Shown here in pieces: positions 51,056 through 59,294 of a stretch of 64,000 nucleotides of DNA. Source of the DNA: JBLZUR01 sp048565625 (GTDB lineage Bacteria; Pseudomonadota; Alphaproteobacteria; Sphingomonadales; Sphingomonadaceae); assembly GCF_048565625.1 (NCBI RefSeq), contig NZ_JBLZUR010000002.1, positions 682,001 through 746,000 of the forward strand, given 5' to 3'. A program made the translations under genes and the position numbers. Positions within the stretch are counted from its first letter, which is position 1. The number at the start of each line of letters is the position of its first letter. Below the pieces are notes generated by a model. It did no database searches. It saw nothing but the letters and a program-made list of their open reading frames with translations, and had not been told where the DNA came from.

Positions 51056-52411
51056 ATGGTGGATTTCGCGGTCGAGCCTGCATTTCAGGAGAAGCTCGAT
51101 TGGATGGAAGAGTTCGTCCGGGCAAAGATCTACCCGCTCGAGTATCTCTACGATTACGACAAGGATTCGCCCTACGACATCGCCAATACCGGCCTGCGCA
51201 AGATCATCCGGCGGCTGCAGGAGGAGGTGAAGGCGCAGGGTATGTGGGCGGCGCATCTGCCCGCGCATCTGGGCGGGCAGGGCTTCGGGGCGGTCAAGCT
51301 CACCTACATCAACGAGCGTTTCGGCTTCAGTGGCTTCGGTCCGGTCGTCTTCGGATGCCAGGGGCCGGATAGCGGCAATTCCGAGATCCTGGCGATGTTC
51401 GCGACCGACGAGCAGAAGGAGCGGTTCCTGAACCCGCTCCTCGCACAGGATGTCTTCTCCTGCTACGCAATGACCGAGCCGCAGGGCGGGTCCGACCCCA
51501 CCAATTTCCGCACCACCGCCGTGCGTGACGGCAAGGACTGGGTGCTGAACGGCGACAAATGGTTCGCATCGAGCGCGAACCACGCCGCCTTCATGATCGT
51601 CATGGCAGTAACGGATCCCGATGCACCGCCTTATGGCCGGGCGACGATGTTCATCGTGCCGACCGACACGCCGGGGTTCGAGACGGTGCGCAACATCGGC
51701 CTGTTCTGCGACCATCGCGGATCGGGCGGGCACCCCTGGATTCGCTTCACCGACGTGCGCGTGCCCGACAGCCAGCGCCTTGGCCCGGTGGGTGAGGGGT
51801 TCAAGGTCGCGCAGTCACGCCTCGGCGGCGGCCGCCTGCATCATGCGCAGCGCACGATCGGCCGGGTGAAGCAGCTGATCGACATGATGGGCGAACGCGC
51901 GTTGAGCCGCGAGTCCTATGGCGAGGTCATTGCCAAGCGGCAGGCGGTGCAAATGGATATCGCCAACAGCTATATCGAATATCTCCAGTTCCGCCTGCTG
52001 GTGCTGCACACCGCCTGGATGTTCGACCAGCAGCTCGAACATGGGCGCGAGGGGCGCAAGATGATCTCGGCCGTCAAGGCGGCGATGGCGAAGATCGCGC
52101 AGGACGTGACGCTCCGCGCACTCCACCTCCACGGATCGATCGGCCTGTCGAACGAAATGCACTTCGGCCGCCACCTGGCGATCGCCCTGCACGAGGGCGT
52201 CGCAGACGGGGTGACCGAGCTTCACCTGGGCGCCGTGGCGAAGGAGGTGCTGCGAAACTACCAGCCGGCGGACGGGCATTTCCCGACCGACACGCTATTC
52301 AAGCGCAAGGCGTGGGCGGCGGAAAAGATCGCGCCGCTGCTGGCGGAAGTCGGCACCACATTGGAGGAAAGCCGCGCCGATCTCGACTACGCGCGGCCGG
52401 TGGAGCGGTGA
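51056..52411 (+). CDS. ACAD11-like acyl-CoA dehydrogenase (LvaC-like)
   Basis: 451 residues. FAD-dependent acyl-CoA dehydrogenase fold of the ACAD10/11 subgroup: QGMWAAHLPAHLGGQGFG, VFGCQGPDSGNSEIL, CYAMTEPQGGSDPT, GGGRLHHAQRTIGR and ADGVTELHLGAVAKE. The same strings occur in human ACAD11 (VFNCQAPDTGN, GPGRIHHCMRTVG, ADGPDEVHLSAIA). In this group, and in bacterial LvaC, a 4-phospho-acyl-CoA is converted on to 3-hydroxyacyl-CoA. The matching kinase is the separate gene at 38759. Fifth gene of the thiolase operon. Confidence 0.9.
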   Translation: MVDFAVEPAFQEKLDWMEEFVRAKIYPLEYLYDYDKDSPYDIANTGLRKIIRRLQEEVKAQGMWAAHLPAHLGGQGFGAVKLTYINERFGFSGFGPVVFGCQGPDSGNSEILAMFATDEQKERFLNPLLAQDVFSCYAMTEPQGGSDPTNFRTTAVRDGKDWVLNGDKWFASSANHAAFMIVMAVTDPDAPPYGRATMFIVPTDTPGFETVRNIGLFCDHRGSGGHPWIRFTDVRVPDSQRLGPVGEGFKVAQSRLGGGRLHHAQRTIGRVKQLIDMMGERALSRESYGEVIAKRQAVQMDIANSYIEYLQFRLLVLHTAWMFDQQLEHGREGRKMISAVKAAMAKIAQDVTLRALHLHGSIGLSNEMHFGRHLAIALHEGVADGVTELHLGAVAKEVLRNYQPADGHFPTDTLFKRKAWAAEKIAPLLAEVGTTLEESRADLDYARPVER

Positions 52412-52429
52412 TCAAGAAGGGGATGTCTT

Positions 52430-52816
52430 ATGATCGGATACGCTTTGGTGGGAACCAACGAGCCGGAGCGGGCGCGCGCGTTCTTCGATGCCGTGTTCGC
52501 GGAACTCGGGGTCAAGCGGCTGATGGATTATGGCGACACGACCTATTGGGGTGACGGGTTCACCGCCGGGACGGTCGGCATCTGCCGGCCGTTCGACAAG
52601 CAGGCGGCGAGTGTCGGCAACGGCACGATGATCGCGCTGAAGGCGCCGGGGCGGGCGGCGGTTGACTCCGCCTATGCCAAGGCGCTGTCGCTCGGGTCTG
52701 TCAGCGAAGGGAAGCCGGGGGTGCGCGCCGGCGAGGGCGAAAGCGCGTTCTACGCCGCTTACTTCCGTGATCTCGACGGCAACAAGTTCAGCGTCTTCCA
52801 CATCGGCGAGGGTTGA
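52430..52816 (+). CDS. VOC superfamily (glyoxalase-like) protein
   Basis: 128 residues. Starts with MIGYALVGTNEPERARAFFDAVFAELG, the first beta-alpha-beta unit of the VOC fold, and ends YFRDLDGNKFSVFHIGEG with the second-module Glu/His region. Metal ligands of glyoxalase I are not all visible. It may act as a metal-dependent isomerase, epimerase or dioxygenase in the operon, for example on methylmalonyl-type intermediates; the role is a guess. 18 bases after the ACAD11-like gene and 4 bases before the SDR. Confidence 0.85.
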   Translation: MIGYALVGTNEPERARAFFDAVFAELGVKRLMDYGDTTYWGDGFTAGTVGICRPFDKQAASVGNGTMIALKAPGRAAVDSAYAKALSLGSVSEGKPGVRAGEGESAFYAAYFRDLDGNKFSVFHIGEG

Positions 52817-52820
52817 GCCC

Positions 52821-53642
52821 ATGCGGATGACGCTGGATTTCCGAGGACGCCTCATCCTGGTCTGCGGGGTTGCGCGCGGTGGGATCGGCGGGGCGACGGT
52901 GCGCGCGCTGGCCGGGCTCGGTGCGCGGCTTGCCTGTGTGGACCGGACGCAGGACGTTCTCGATCCCACGTTGGCGGACATCCGAGACTTGGGTGCGGAG
53001 GCGATCGGGATCGTGGCCGATCTTACCGATCCGGCGCAGACCGATGGGATCATCGGCAAGGTTCTTGAGGCATTCGGCCGCCTGGACGGCGTGGTGAACG
53101 TGGCTGGCGGGACGCGCGAGGGGGAGTGGGGGCCGCTGGAGGAGAGCGGGGTCGCGGGGTTCCGCGATACGGTCAGCCTCAACCTCGAATATGTCTTTAG
53201 CATCTGTACGCAGGCGGCGCGGTCCATGGTCGCGCGGAGCGCGCCCGCGCCGATCGTCAATGTCGGATCGATCAGCAGCCTCAACTCGGCGCCGTTCCAT
53301 GGTCCCTATGGCGCGGCGAAGGCGGGGCTGAACGCGCTGACCCGGACGATGGCGTTCGAATGGGCGAGGCACGGCATCCGGGTTAACGTGGTGTCGCCAG
53401 GCGCGGTACCGTCCGAGCGGGTACTCGCGAAGGGGCTGACGCCGGATGCGGTGCGGCAGGAAGGGGCGATCAACGATGTCGTCCAGACCACCGCCGACGA
53501 GATCGCCGGGGCGATTCTGTTCCTGCTCAGCGACCTCGCGACCGGCGTCTCCGGGCACAATTTGGTGGTGGATTCCGGGATCACCACACGGAACGCGGTG
53601 CTCCCGATCCGGATGGACGCGGTGAAGGCGAGTATGTCCTAG
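52821..53642 (+). CDS. SDR family oxidoreductase
   Basis: 273 residues from ATG 52821. Atypical cofactor loop CGVARGGIGGATV in place of TGxxxGIG, CVDRTQD after strand 2, NVAGGT replacing NNAG, Ser in NVGSISS and YGAAKAGLNAL (Y about 161, K about 165), C-terminus VSGHNLVVDSGIT. Last gene of the thiolase operon. Converges with the SDR at 53674; 31 bases separate them. Confidence 0.88.
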   Translation: MRMTLDFRGRLILVCGVARGGIGGATVRALAGLGARLACVDRTQDVLDPTLADIRDLGAEAIGIVADLTDPAQTDGIIGKVLEAFGRLDGVVNVAGGTREGEWGPLEESGVAGFRDTVSLNLEYVFSICTQAARSMVARSAPAPIVNVGSISSLNSAPFHGPYGAAKAGLNALTRTMAFEWARHGIRVNVVSPGAVPSERVLAKGLTPDAVRQEGAINDVVQTTADEIAGAILFLLSDLATGVSGHNLVVDSGITTRNAVLPIRMDAVKASMS

Positions 53643-53673
53643 TAGTCCTCCCCTTGGGCGAGGGAAGGATCTG

Positions 53674-54420
53674 TCAGGACGTCAGGCTCATGCCGCCGTC
53701 GATGACGAGCGTCTGGCCGATCACGTAGCTGGCGAGCGGCGAGGCGAGGTACAGGACTGGGCCGGCCATTTCCGCAAGCTCCGCCGGGCGCTTGACCGGG
53801 ATGCGGCGGACGGTCTTGTCGACCAGCTCGTCATATCTCGGATGGCTGTTGCGGCCCATTTTTGTCTTCACGAGGCCGGGGGCGATGCCGTTCACGCGGA
53901 TGCCGTCGCGGATGTAGGTCATCGACAAAGCGCGGACGAGGCCGAGGAGCGCGGTCTTCGACGCGGTATAGGCCGGCTGGTAGGGGATCGTGCGATAGGC
54001 GGCGAGCGAGCTGACCATCACGATCGCGCCGCTTGTCTCAGCGAGCATCGGCTTGAACCGCTCGGCGCAGTCGAACATCGTCGCGAGGTTGACGTCCACG
54101 ACCTTGCGAAAGGTCAGGGGATCGAACTCCTCGGCCTTGAAGAAGGCGAGGGCCTGGCAGAGGACCAGTACGTCGAGCCGGTCGAACGGAGTCCGCCACG
54201 CGGCGAGGGCATCGGCCTGCCGGAAGTCGAGCGTCGAATAGGTGAGGCCGGTCATGTCGCTGAGATCGTCCGGGCCATAGTCGGAGGCCGCAGCGCGGGT
54301 GCCGGTGACGTGGACGGTGGCCCCGCAGTCGCGAAAGGCCCGCGCGATGCCGTTGCCGATCCCGCTCGATCCGCCGATGACGAGGACCTGCTTGCCGGTG
54401 AAGTCCAGCGCCTCGCGCAT
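53674..54420 (-). CDS. SDR family oxidoreductase
   Basis: 248 residues. IGGSSGIGNGIARAF cofactor loop, TGTRAA after strand 2, LCQALAF where NNAG is usual, Ser in MVSSLAAY, YTASKTALLGL (Y about 152, K about 156), YVIGQTLVIDGGMSL. Catalytic residues are complete despite the odd NNAG region. Its ATG overlaps the upstream SDR stop by one base (TGATG), so the two are translated together. Third gene of the NTF2-SDR-SDR unit. Confidence 0.9.
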   Translation of the reverse strand: MREALDFTGKQVLVIGGSSGIGNGIARAFRDCGATVHVTGTRAAASDYGPDDLSDMTGLTYSTLDFRQADALAAWRTPFDRLDVLVLCQALAFFKAEEFDPLTFRKVVDVNLATMFDCAERFKPMLAETSGAIVMVSSLAAYRTIPYQPAYTASKTALLGLVRALSMTYIRDGIRVNGIAPGLVKTKMGRNSHPRYDELVDKTVRRIPVKRPAELAEMAGPVLYLASPLASYVIGQTLVIDGGMSLTS

Positions 54421-55199
54421 CAGAACAGCCCCTGGAACGAGCCGCCGTCGTTGATGATGTTCTGACCCGTAAGATAGCCCATCTGAGCGGCGCAGAGCAT
54501 GGCGATGAGGTCGCCTGCCTCCTGCGGGTCGGCAATGCGGTCGGCGGCGGTGCGGGCACGGACCTCGGCCTCGACGGTCTGGTAAGGAACACCGCGCGCG
54601 TCGGCGCGGCCCTTGAGCACGTCCTGCAGCGCCTCGGTGTTGATCAGGCCGGGCAGGACGCTGTTGATGGTGACGTTATAGGGCGCCACCTCCCGCACCA
54701 GCGAGGCGATCGCGCCGGCGAGCGCGAGGCGGGCGGCGTGCGAGGGGACGCCGGTCTGCGGGAACTTGATGAAGTTGGCGGAGACGTTGACGATGCGGCC
54801 GAAGCGGCGGTCGCACATGCCCGGCGCATAGGCGTGGATCAGGTCGATCGCGGAGAAGAAGTGGACGTCGAACCAGTGCAGCCATTCGGCGCGGGTAAGG
54901 TCCTGATATCGGACGTTCCGTTGCGGCACGCCGGCATTGGCGACGAGGATGTCGGGCGCGGGGTGGGCTGCGACGAGCGCGGCGCGGCCCTCTTCCTTCG
55001 TCAGGTCCGTGGCGAAATGAGAGACCGGAACGCCGCTCTCGGCGGAGATCGCCTCGGCGGCCTCCTCCAGCGTGGCAGGCGTCCGGGCGACGATGACGAC
55101 GTTCGCGCCTTCCAGCGAAAGACGGCGGGCGGCGGCGCGGCTCATCCCCTTGCTGCCGCCGCAGATGATGGCGGTGCGGCCCTTTACTCCGATATCCAT
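54420..55199 (-). CDS. SDR-fold protein lacking the catalytic Tyr/Lys
   Basis: 259 residues from ATG 55199. Rossmann motif CGGSKGMSRAAARRL, ANAGVP and Ser in NVSANF are SDR-like, and the C-terminus LTGQNIINDGGSFQ is normal. But the YxxxK site reads SHAAR (Ser for Tyr, Arg for Lys) within TGVPSHAARLALAG, confirmed directly from the DNA at 54721-54760. It is probably not a standard dehydrogenase: a cofactor-bound partner of the neighbouring SDR, or an enzyme using different residues. No frameshift is seen. Confidence 0.85.
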   Translation of the reverse strand: MDIGVKGRTAIICGGSKGMSRAAARRLSLEGANVVIVARTPATLEEAAEAISAESGVPVSHFATDLTKEEGRAALVAAHPAPDILVANAGVPQRNVRYQDLTRAEWLHWFDVHFFSAIDLIHAYAPGMCDRRFGRIVNVSANFIKFPQTGVPSHAARLALAGAIASLVREVAPYNVTINSVLPGLINTEALQDVLKGRADARGVPYQTVEAEVRARTAADRIADPQEAGDLIAMLCAAQMGYLTGQNIINDGGSFQGLF

Positions 55200-55209
55200 G
55201 CTTCTCTCC

Positions 55210-55695
55210 TCAAGGTCGCTGGCCGTCACCGCGCTGGATGACAAGGCGGGTGAGGCGGGAGGCGACGATGCGCCAGCCCTCCGCCGTGCGACGGCAGGTG
55301 TCGTGGTAATGGCCGCGCCCGGCAAGGATCAGCCGCCCGGTTCGGTCGCGCAGTTCGTCGCTCATCGCCCAGATGACATGGGCAGTGTCATGACCGTCGA
55401 AGGTGAATTCCGGCATGTGGCCGTGGTGGATGGTCGCGATCTCGGCGACGGCGCGCCTGACCATCGCGATCACCGCCTCGCGCCCGTGGACCAGCAGGGG
55501 CTCGGGCGGCAGGGGCGGCGTCCATTCGCCGGTCCAGATGTCTCGCACCGTGTTGCCGTAGGTGCGGTCGAAGACGATGTCCTCGGCAAAGACGGTGTCG
55601 AGGCCGTCCCAGTCCTTGGTGTCCACAGAGCGGAAGTAGCGCGCCTTGAGCGCGCGGATGTCCTCTATGGCGGCGAGCCGCTCCGGAATGTCCAT
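55210..55695 (-). CDS. SnoaL-like/NTF2-fold protein
   Basis: 161 residues from ATG 55695 with GGGAGAGGA upstream. Cone-shaped NTF2 fold typical of polyketide cyclase/ketosteroid-isomerase-like enzymes: IEDIRALKARYFRSVDTKDWDGLDTVFAEDIVFD and GHYHDTCRRTAEGWRIVASRLTRL. An Asp/His pair in TIHHGHMPEF may be functional. Possible isomerase or dehydratase in the pathway; not certain. First gene of its unit, with an operator 50 bases upstream and the ACAD operon divergent. Confidence 0.87.
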   Translation of the reverse strand: MDIPERLAAIEDIRALKARYFRSVDTKDWDGLDTVFAEDIVFDRTYGNTVRDIWTGEWTPPLPPEPLLVHGREAVIAMVRRAVAEIATIHHGHMPEFTFDGHDTAHVIWAMSDELRDRTGRLILAGRGHYHDTCRRTAEGWRIVASRLTRLVIQRGDGQRP

Positions 55696-55745
55696 GTCCT
55701 CTCCCTTACCAGCAGAGCTACCGGATGTTGCGATAAAGCGCAAAC

Positions 55746-55760
55746 GGACGATAAACGCAC
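55746..55760 (-). promoter_or_regulatory. Predicted IclR operator of NTF2-SDR-SDR unit (site 11)
   Basis: Minus-strand reading GTGCGTTTATCGTCC, an inverted repeat of GTGCG with CGTCC. The third half-site is weak (CCGAC, 4 bases upstream). A similar imperfect palindrome TGCG-ATAAA-GCGCA lies on the gene-proximal side (55729-55742). Confidence 0.52.
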
Positions 55761-55816
55761 AAAAGTCGGTCCGATTGGCCCCTGTCGTGTTGACAGCCAC
55801 CGGCAAAGCGGCCATC

Positions 55817-55850
55817 GTTTCTATATGGAACAACGGGGCGTTAATCGAAC
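55817..55850 (+). promoter_or_regulatory. Predicted IclR operator of ACAD-Rieske operon (site 12)
   Basis: First unit GTTTCTATATGGAAC (itself near-palindromic), gap AACG, second unit GGGCGTTAATCGAAC. Full 15+4+15 architecture. TTGACA at 55790-55795 is a plausible -35 box. 101 bases before the first gene at 55952. Confidence 0.72.
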
Positions 55851-55951
55851 GCCGTGCGCGTGTGGAGGGGTCGTGAGGGGAACTGGACCAGCAGTCCGGG
55901 CCGGGGACATGATGTCGCCCGTTCACCGCCAGAAGCCGGGTCGCGCCTGAT

Positions 55952-57163
55952 ATGCTGCAGGAACTCGAACGCCTCGAACCATTCCGCGCGGAGGTCCGCG
56001 CCTGGCTCGCCGCCAACCTGCCCGCCGACTGGCAACAGAAGATGCTGGGTGCCGAGGAAGACGACCATGTCGCCTTCCAGAAATGGTGGTTCCAGAAACT
56101 CATGGAGGGCGGTTACGGCGCGCCGCATTGGCCCAAGGAATGGGGCGGTAGCGGCTTCTCCTTCGCCGAGCAGATCGTTCTCTATGAGGAGATCGCGCGC
56201 GCGGGTGCGCCGCGCCTGATCCTCTACTTCATCGCACTCCACCACGTCCCCGGCACGCTGCTGCACTGGGGCACGGAGGAGCAGCGCCGCCGCCATCTGC
56301 CGGCCGTGCTGAGCGGCGACGAGATCTGGTGCCAGGGCTTTTCGGAACCGAATGCCGGCTCCGACCTCGCCAGCCTGCGCACCCGGGCCGAGAAGCGGGG
56401 CGACCATTATGTCGTGAACGGACAGAAGACCTGGTCGTCCAACGCCCATCACGCGCGCTATTGCCTGCTCCTCGCGCGGACCGATCCGGCGGCGTCGAAG
56501 ACCAAGGGCATCTCCTACTTCATCCTGGACCTGCAGACGCCGGGCGTGACGCTGCGCCCGATCAAGCAGATGACGGGCGCGTCGCATTTCAACGAGCTGT
56601 TCCTGGACGACGTGGTCATTCCGGCCGAGAACCTGATCGGCCCGGAGAACGGCGGCTGGGCGGTGGCGCAATCGACGCTTTCGTCCGAGCGCGGCCTCTC
56701 CGTCCTCGAACTCGCCGAGCGGATGCGGCAGGGGTTCAAGCTGCTGCTGGCCGATGCGCGGGCGCCGAAGGACGGCGGGCGCGTGCCCTATGAGGACGAT
56801 GAGATCCGCCGCGGGCTGGTCGGCATCTATAGCCGGATCGAGGCCTTGCGCCTGCTGGTGAATAACCAGCTGACCAGCGTGCTGAAGGGTGAGGCCGTCG
56901 GCGTCGAGCCGTCGATCATCAAGCTCTACTACAGCGATCTGCTGCGCGACTTCACCGAACTGGGTGTGTCGATCGGCGGGATCGATGCGCAGTATCTGCA
57001 GGCCGTGCTGATGGGCGGCGCCAACGAGACCGGTTATTGGATGCAGGACTATCTCTATTCCTGGGCCTGGACGATCTCGGGCGGCAGTTCGGAGATCCAG
57101 CGCAACATCATCGCCGAGCGGGGCCTGAAGCTGCCGCGCGAGCCGCAGGCCAAGGCCGCGTAA
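55952..57163 (+). CDS. Acyl-CoA dehydrogenase family protein
   Basis: 403 residues, FAD-dependent. GGYGAPHWPKEWGGSGFSFAEQIV, CQGFSEPNAGSDLASLRTRA (FAD-binding), NGQKTWSSNAHHARY and C-terminal WTISGGSSEIQRNIIAERGLKLPR. It resembles FadE/IpdE-type dehydrogenases that act on ring- or side-chain-bearing acyl-CoA in terpenoid and steroid pathways. First gene of an operon of four ACADs, a Rieske oxygenase and an NMO. The start codon lacks a strong ribosome site. Confidence 0.9.
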   Translation: MLQELERLEPFRAEVRAWLAANLPADWQQKMLGAEEDDHVAFQKWWFQKLMEGGYGAPHWPKEWGGSGFSFAEQIVLYEEIARAGAPRLILYFIALHHVPGTLLHWGTEEQRRRHLPAVLSGDEIWCQGFSEPNAGSDLASLRTRAEKRGDHYVVNGQKTWSSNAHHARYCLLLARTDPAASKTKGISYFILDLQTPGVTLRPIKQMTGASHFNELFLDDVVIPAENLIGPENGGWAVAQSTLSSERGLSVLELAERMRQGFKLLLADARAPKDGGRVPYEDDEIRRGLVGIYSRIEALRLLVNNQLTSVLKGEAVGVEPSIIKLYYSDLLRDFTELGVSIGGIDAQYLQAVLMGGANETGYWMQDYLYSWAWTISGGSSEIQRNIIAERGLKLPREPQAKAA

Positions 57164-57184
57164 GAAGAGGATCGGTCGACACCA

Positions 57185-58327
57185 ATGGAATTCGCCTGGG
57201 CCCCCGAACAGGAACGGTATCGCGAGCGGGTGAAGGCCGCGCTCGACGAGCTCCTGCCCGATGATTGGGACGAGAAGTACGTCCCCGAAAGCTATGCGTC
57301 CGACCTGCAGGTCGCCTTCTCGCGCGAGTTCTGCGCGGGGCTTGCCGAGCGTGGGCTGCTGACGCCGCACTGGCCGGTCGAATATGGTGGCAACAACAGC
57401 GCCGACTGGGACCACTTCGTCCTGGGCGAGGAGATGAAGGGCGCGGGCGAACCGCGCGGCCCCCAGTACATGAACGTGAACTGGATCGGCCCGACGCTGA
57501 TGCGCTACGGCACGGCCGAGCAGAAGGACCAGCACCTCAAGGGCATATCCAGCGGCAAGGTGATCTGGTGCCAGGGCTTTTCGGAGCCGAACGCCGGCAC
57601 CGATCTCGCCGCGCTCAAGACCCGCGCCGAACGGCAGGGCGACGAATACGTCGTCAACGGATCGAAGATCTGGACCAGCTATGCGCGCACCGCCGACTGG
57701 TGCTTCCTGCTCGCCCGCACCGGATCGGGCCGCAAGGACGTGTCGATCTTCCTGGTGCCGATGGACACGCCCGGTATCTCGGTCACCAGCTTCCCCGGCC
57801 TGATCAAGCCCGGCCATCTGAACGAGGTGTTCTTCACCGACGTGCATGTGCCCGCCGCCAACCGCGTCGGCGCGGAGGGGCAGGCCTGGGAGATCGTGAC
57901 CCATGCGCTCGCTTTCGAGCGGGTCGGCGTGGCGCGTTATCACACCGGTCTAGATGCGCTCGACCTCGCGGTCGCGCAGCTGAAGCGGGAAGGGCGCTGG
58001 GATGACGATCCGATCGCCCGATCCCGCGCCGGCATGTTGGTCGCGAAGTTCGAGGCGGCGCGGATGCTGACCTATCTGGTCGTCGACCAGCGGGTGAAGG
58101 GGATGCCGCCCGGCACCGACGCCAACCTGGCGCGCGTGGTGGCGCTCGACGCGGTGTCGGACATGATGAACTTCATCGCGGAGTTCGTGCCCGATTGCCT
58201 CGCCGGCGGCGACGTCCTGCTCGACGATTATTACCGGATCAACGTGCCGGCGGGGATCACCGGCGGCACCAACGAAATCCAGCTCGATCTCGTCGCCCAG
58301 CGCGAGTTCGGGCTGCCGCGGGGCTGA
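57185..58327 (+). CDS. Acyl-CoA dehydrogenase family protein
   Basis: 380 residues. LLPDDWDEKYVPESY, GLLTPHWPVEYGGNN, CQGFSEPNAGTDLAALKTRAER and the C-terminal PAGITGGTNEIQLDLVAQREFGLPR mark a full-length ACAD. Sequence FVPDCLAGGDVLLDDYYRIN is unlike fatty-acid dehydrogenases and again suggests a bulky acyl-CoA. 21 bases after the first ACAD, 1 base before the short ACAD. Confidence 0.9.
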   Translation: MEFAWAPEQERYRERVKAALDELLPDDWDEKYVPESYASDLQVAFSREFCAGLAERGLLTPHWPVEYGGNNSADWDHFVLGEEMKGAGEPRGPQYMNVNWIGPTLMRYGTAEQKDQHLKGISSGKVIWCQGFSEPNAGTDLAALKTRAERQGDEYVVNGSKIWTSYARTADWCFLLARTGSGRKDVSIFLVPMDTPGISVTSFPGLIKPGHLNEVFFTDVHVPAANRVGAEGQAWEIVTHALAFERVGVARYHTGLDALDLAVAQLKREGRWDDDPIARSRAGMLVAKFEAARMLTYLVVDQRVKGMPPGTDANLARVVALDAVSDMMNFIAEFVPDCLAGGDVLLDDYYRINVPAGITGGTNEIQLDLVAQREFGLPRG

Positions 58328-58328
58328 G

Positions 58329-59294
58329 ATGGACCTTCACCTGACCGAAGACCAGCAGGCGCTCGTCGCCGCGCTGCAGGACATCATGGGCGATCATCAG
58401 GCGCTGCCGCAGGACGAGCGGTTCAGCTACGCCTGGCACGACGCGGCGCTGCAGTCGCTGCTGGCGGAGAGCGGGTTCCTGGATGCAGGCCGGGACATCG
58501 GTCCCCTTGAGGCGGCGCTGGTCACGTTTGAGGTGGCGAAGGGCATTTCGGCGATCGACACGATCGGCGCCGGGCTCGTCGCGCCGCTGACGCTGCCGTC
58601 GGAGCGGTTCGCCGGGCCCGTGGCGTTGGTCGCCGTAGCGGGGCTGGACAAGGCGATCCGCAACTTGCCGATCGCCGGCACCTTGCTGGTCGATTGCGGA
58701 GATGATGTCGTCGTGCTGCCGGTGGACGCGGCAGCGGTCGAGTCGGTCGAGAGCGTCTACGCCTTCCCCTATGGCCGCTTCGCCGAGCGCCCGGACCTTG
58801 CCGGCGGGAAGCGCTTCGCTGGCGCGGGCGCGGCGATGCGCCGCTGGTGGCGCGTCGGGATCGCGGCGGAGATCGCCGGCGCGGCGCGGGCATCCATCGA
58901 CTTCACGATCGACTATGTGAAGCAGCGTCATGTTTTCGGCCGCCCGGTCGGGTCGTTCCAGTCGGTGCAGCACCGTCTGGTGCAGCGGCACGGCTGGGCG
59001 AAGAGCCTCTATTATCTGGCGATGCGCGGGGCGTGGAGCGAGCGAGCGATCGACGCCGATATCGCCGCCTGCCATGCGCAGCTCGGCATCCAGGCACTGC
59101 TGTTCGACCTTCACCAGTTCCACGGCGGCATGGGCGTGACGACCGAGCATCTGCTGCATTTCTGGACCTATCGCATCCGCGCGCTTCAGGCGGAGGCGGG
59201 CGGGCTCCACAATGCGGCCCTCGCCATCGCGGCGGCGCGCTGGGCCGAATCCGCTCCGGCGCTGGCCGAGGCTCCTGTTCGGGCGACGGCATGA
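58329..59294 (+). CDS. Short acyl-CoA dehydrogenase-fold subunit
   Basis: 321 residues, about 60 shorter than a normal ACAD. The N-terminal helical domain starts MDLHLTEDQQALVAALQ, the FAD-binding beta-domain is reduced (FVxxGSEPxAGSD motif missing), and the C-terminal helical domain keeps YVKQRHVFGRPVGSFQSVQHRL and LHQFHGGMGVTTEHLLHFW. This matches the partner subunit of alpha2-beta2 heterotetrameric ACADs (ChsE1-ChsE2 style) known from steroid catabolism. It overlaps the next ACAD start by 4 bases (ATGA), suggesting a 1:1 complex. Confidence 0.85.
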   Translation: MDLHLTEDQQALVAALQDIMGDHQALPQDERFSYAWHDAALQSLLAESGFLDAGRDIGPLEAALVTFEVAKGISAIDTIGAGLVAPLTLPSERFAGPVALVAVAGLDKAIRNLPIAGTLLVDCGDDVVVLPVDAAAVESVESVYAFPYGRFAERPDLAGGKRFAGAGAAMRRWWRVGIAAEIAGAARASIDFTIDYVKQRHVFGRPVGSFQSVQHRLVQRHGWAKSLYYLAMRGAWSERAIDADIAACHAQLGIQALLFDLHQFHGGMGVTTEHLLHFWTYRIRALQAEAGGLHNAALAIAAARWAESAPALAEAPVRATA

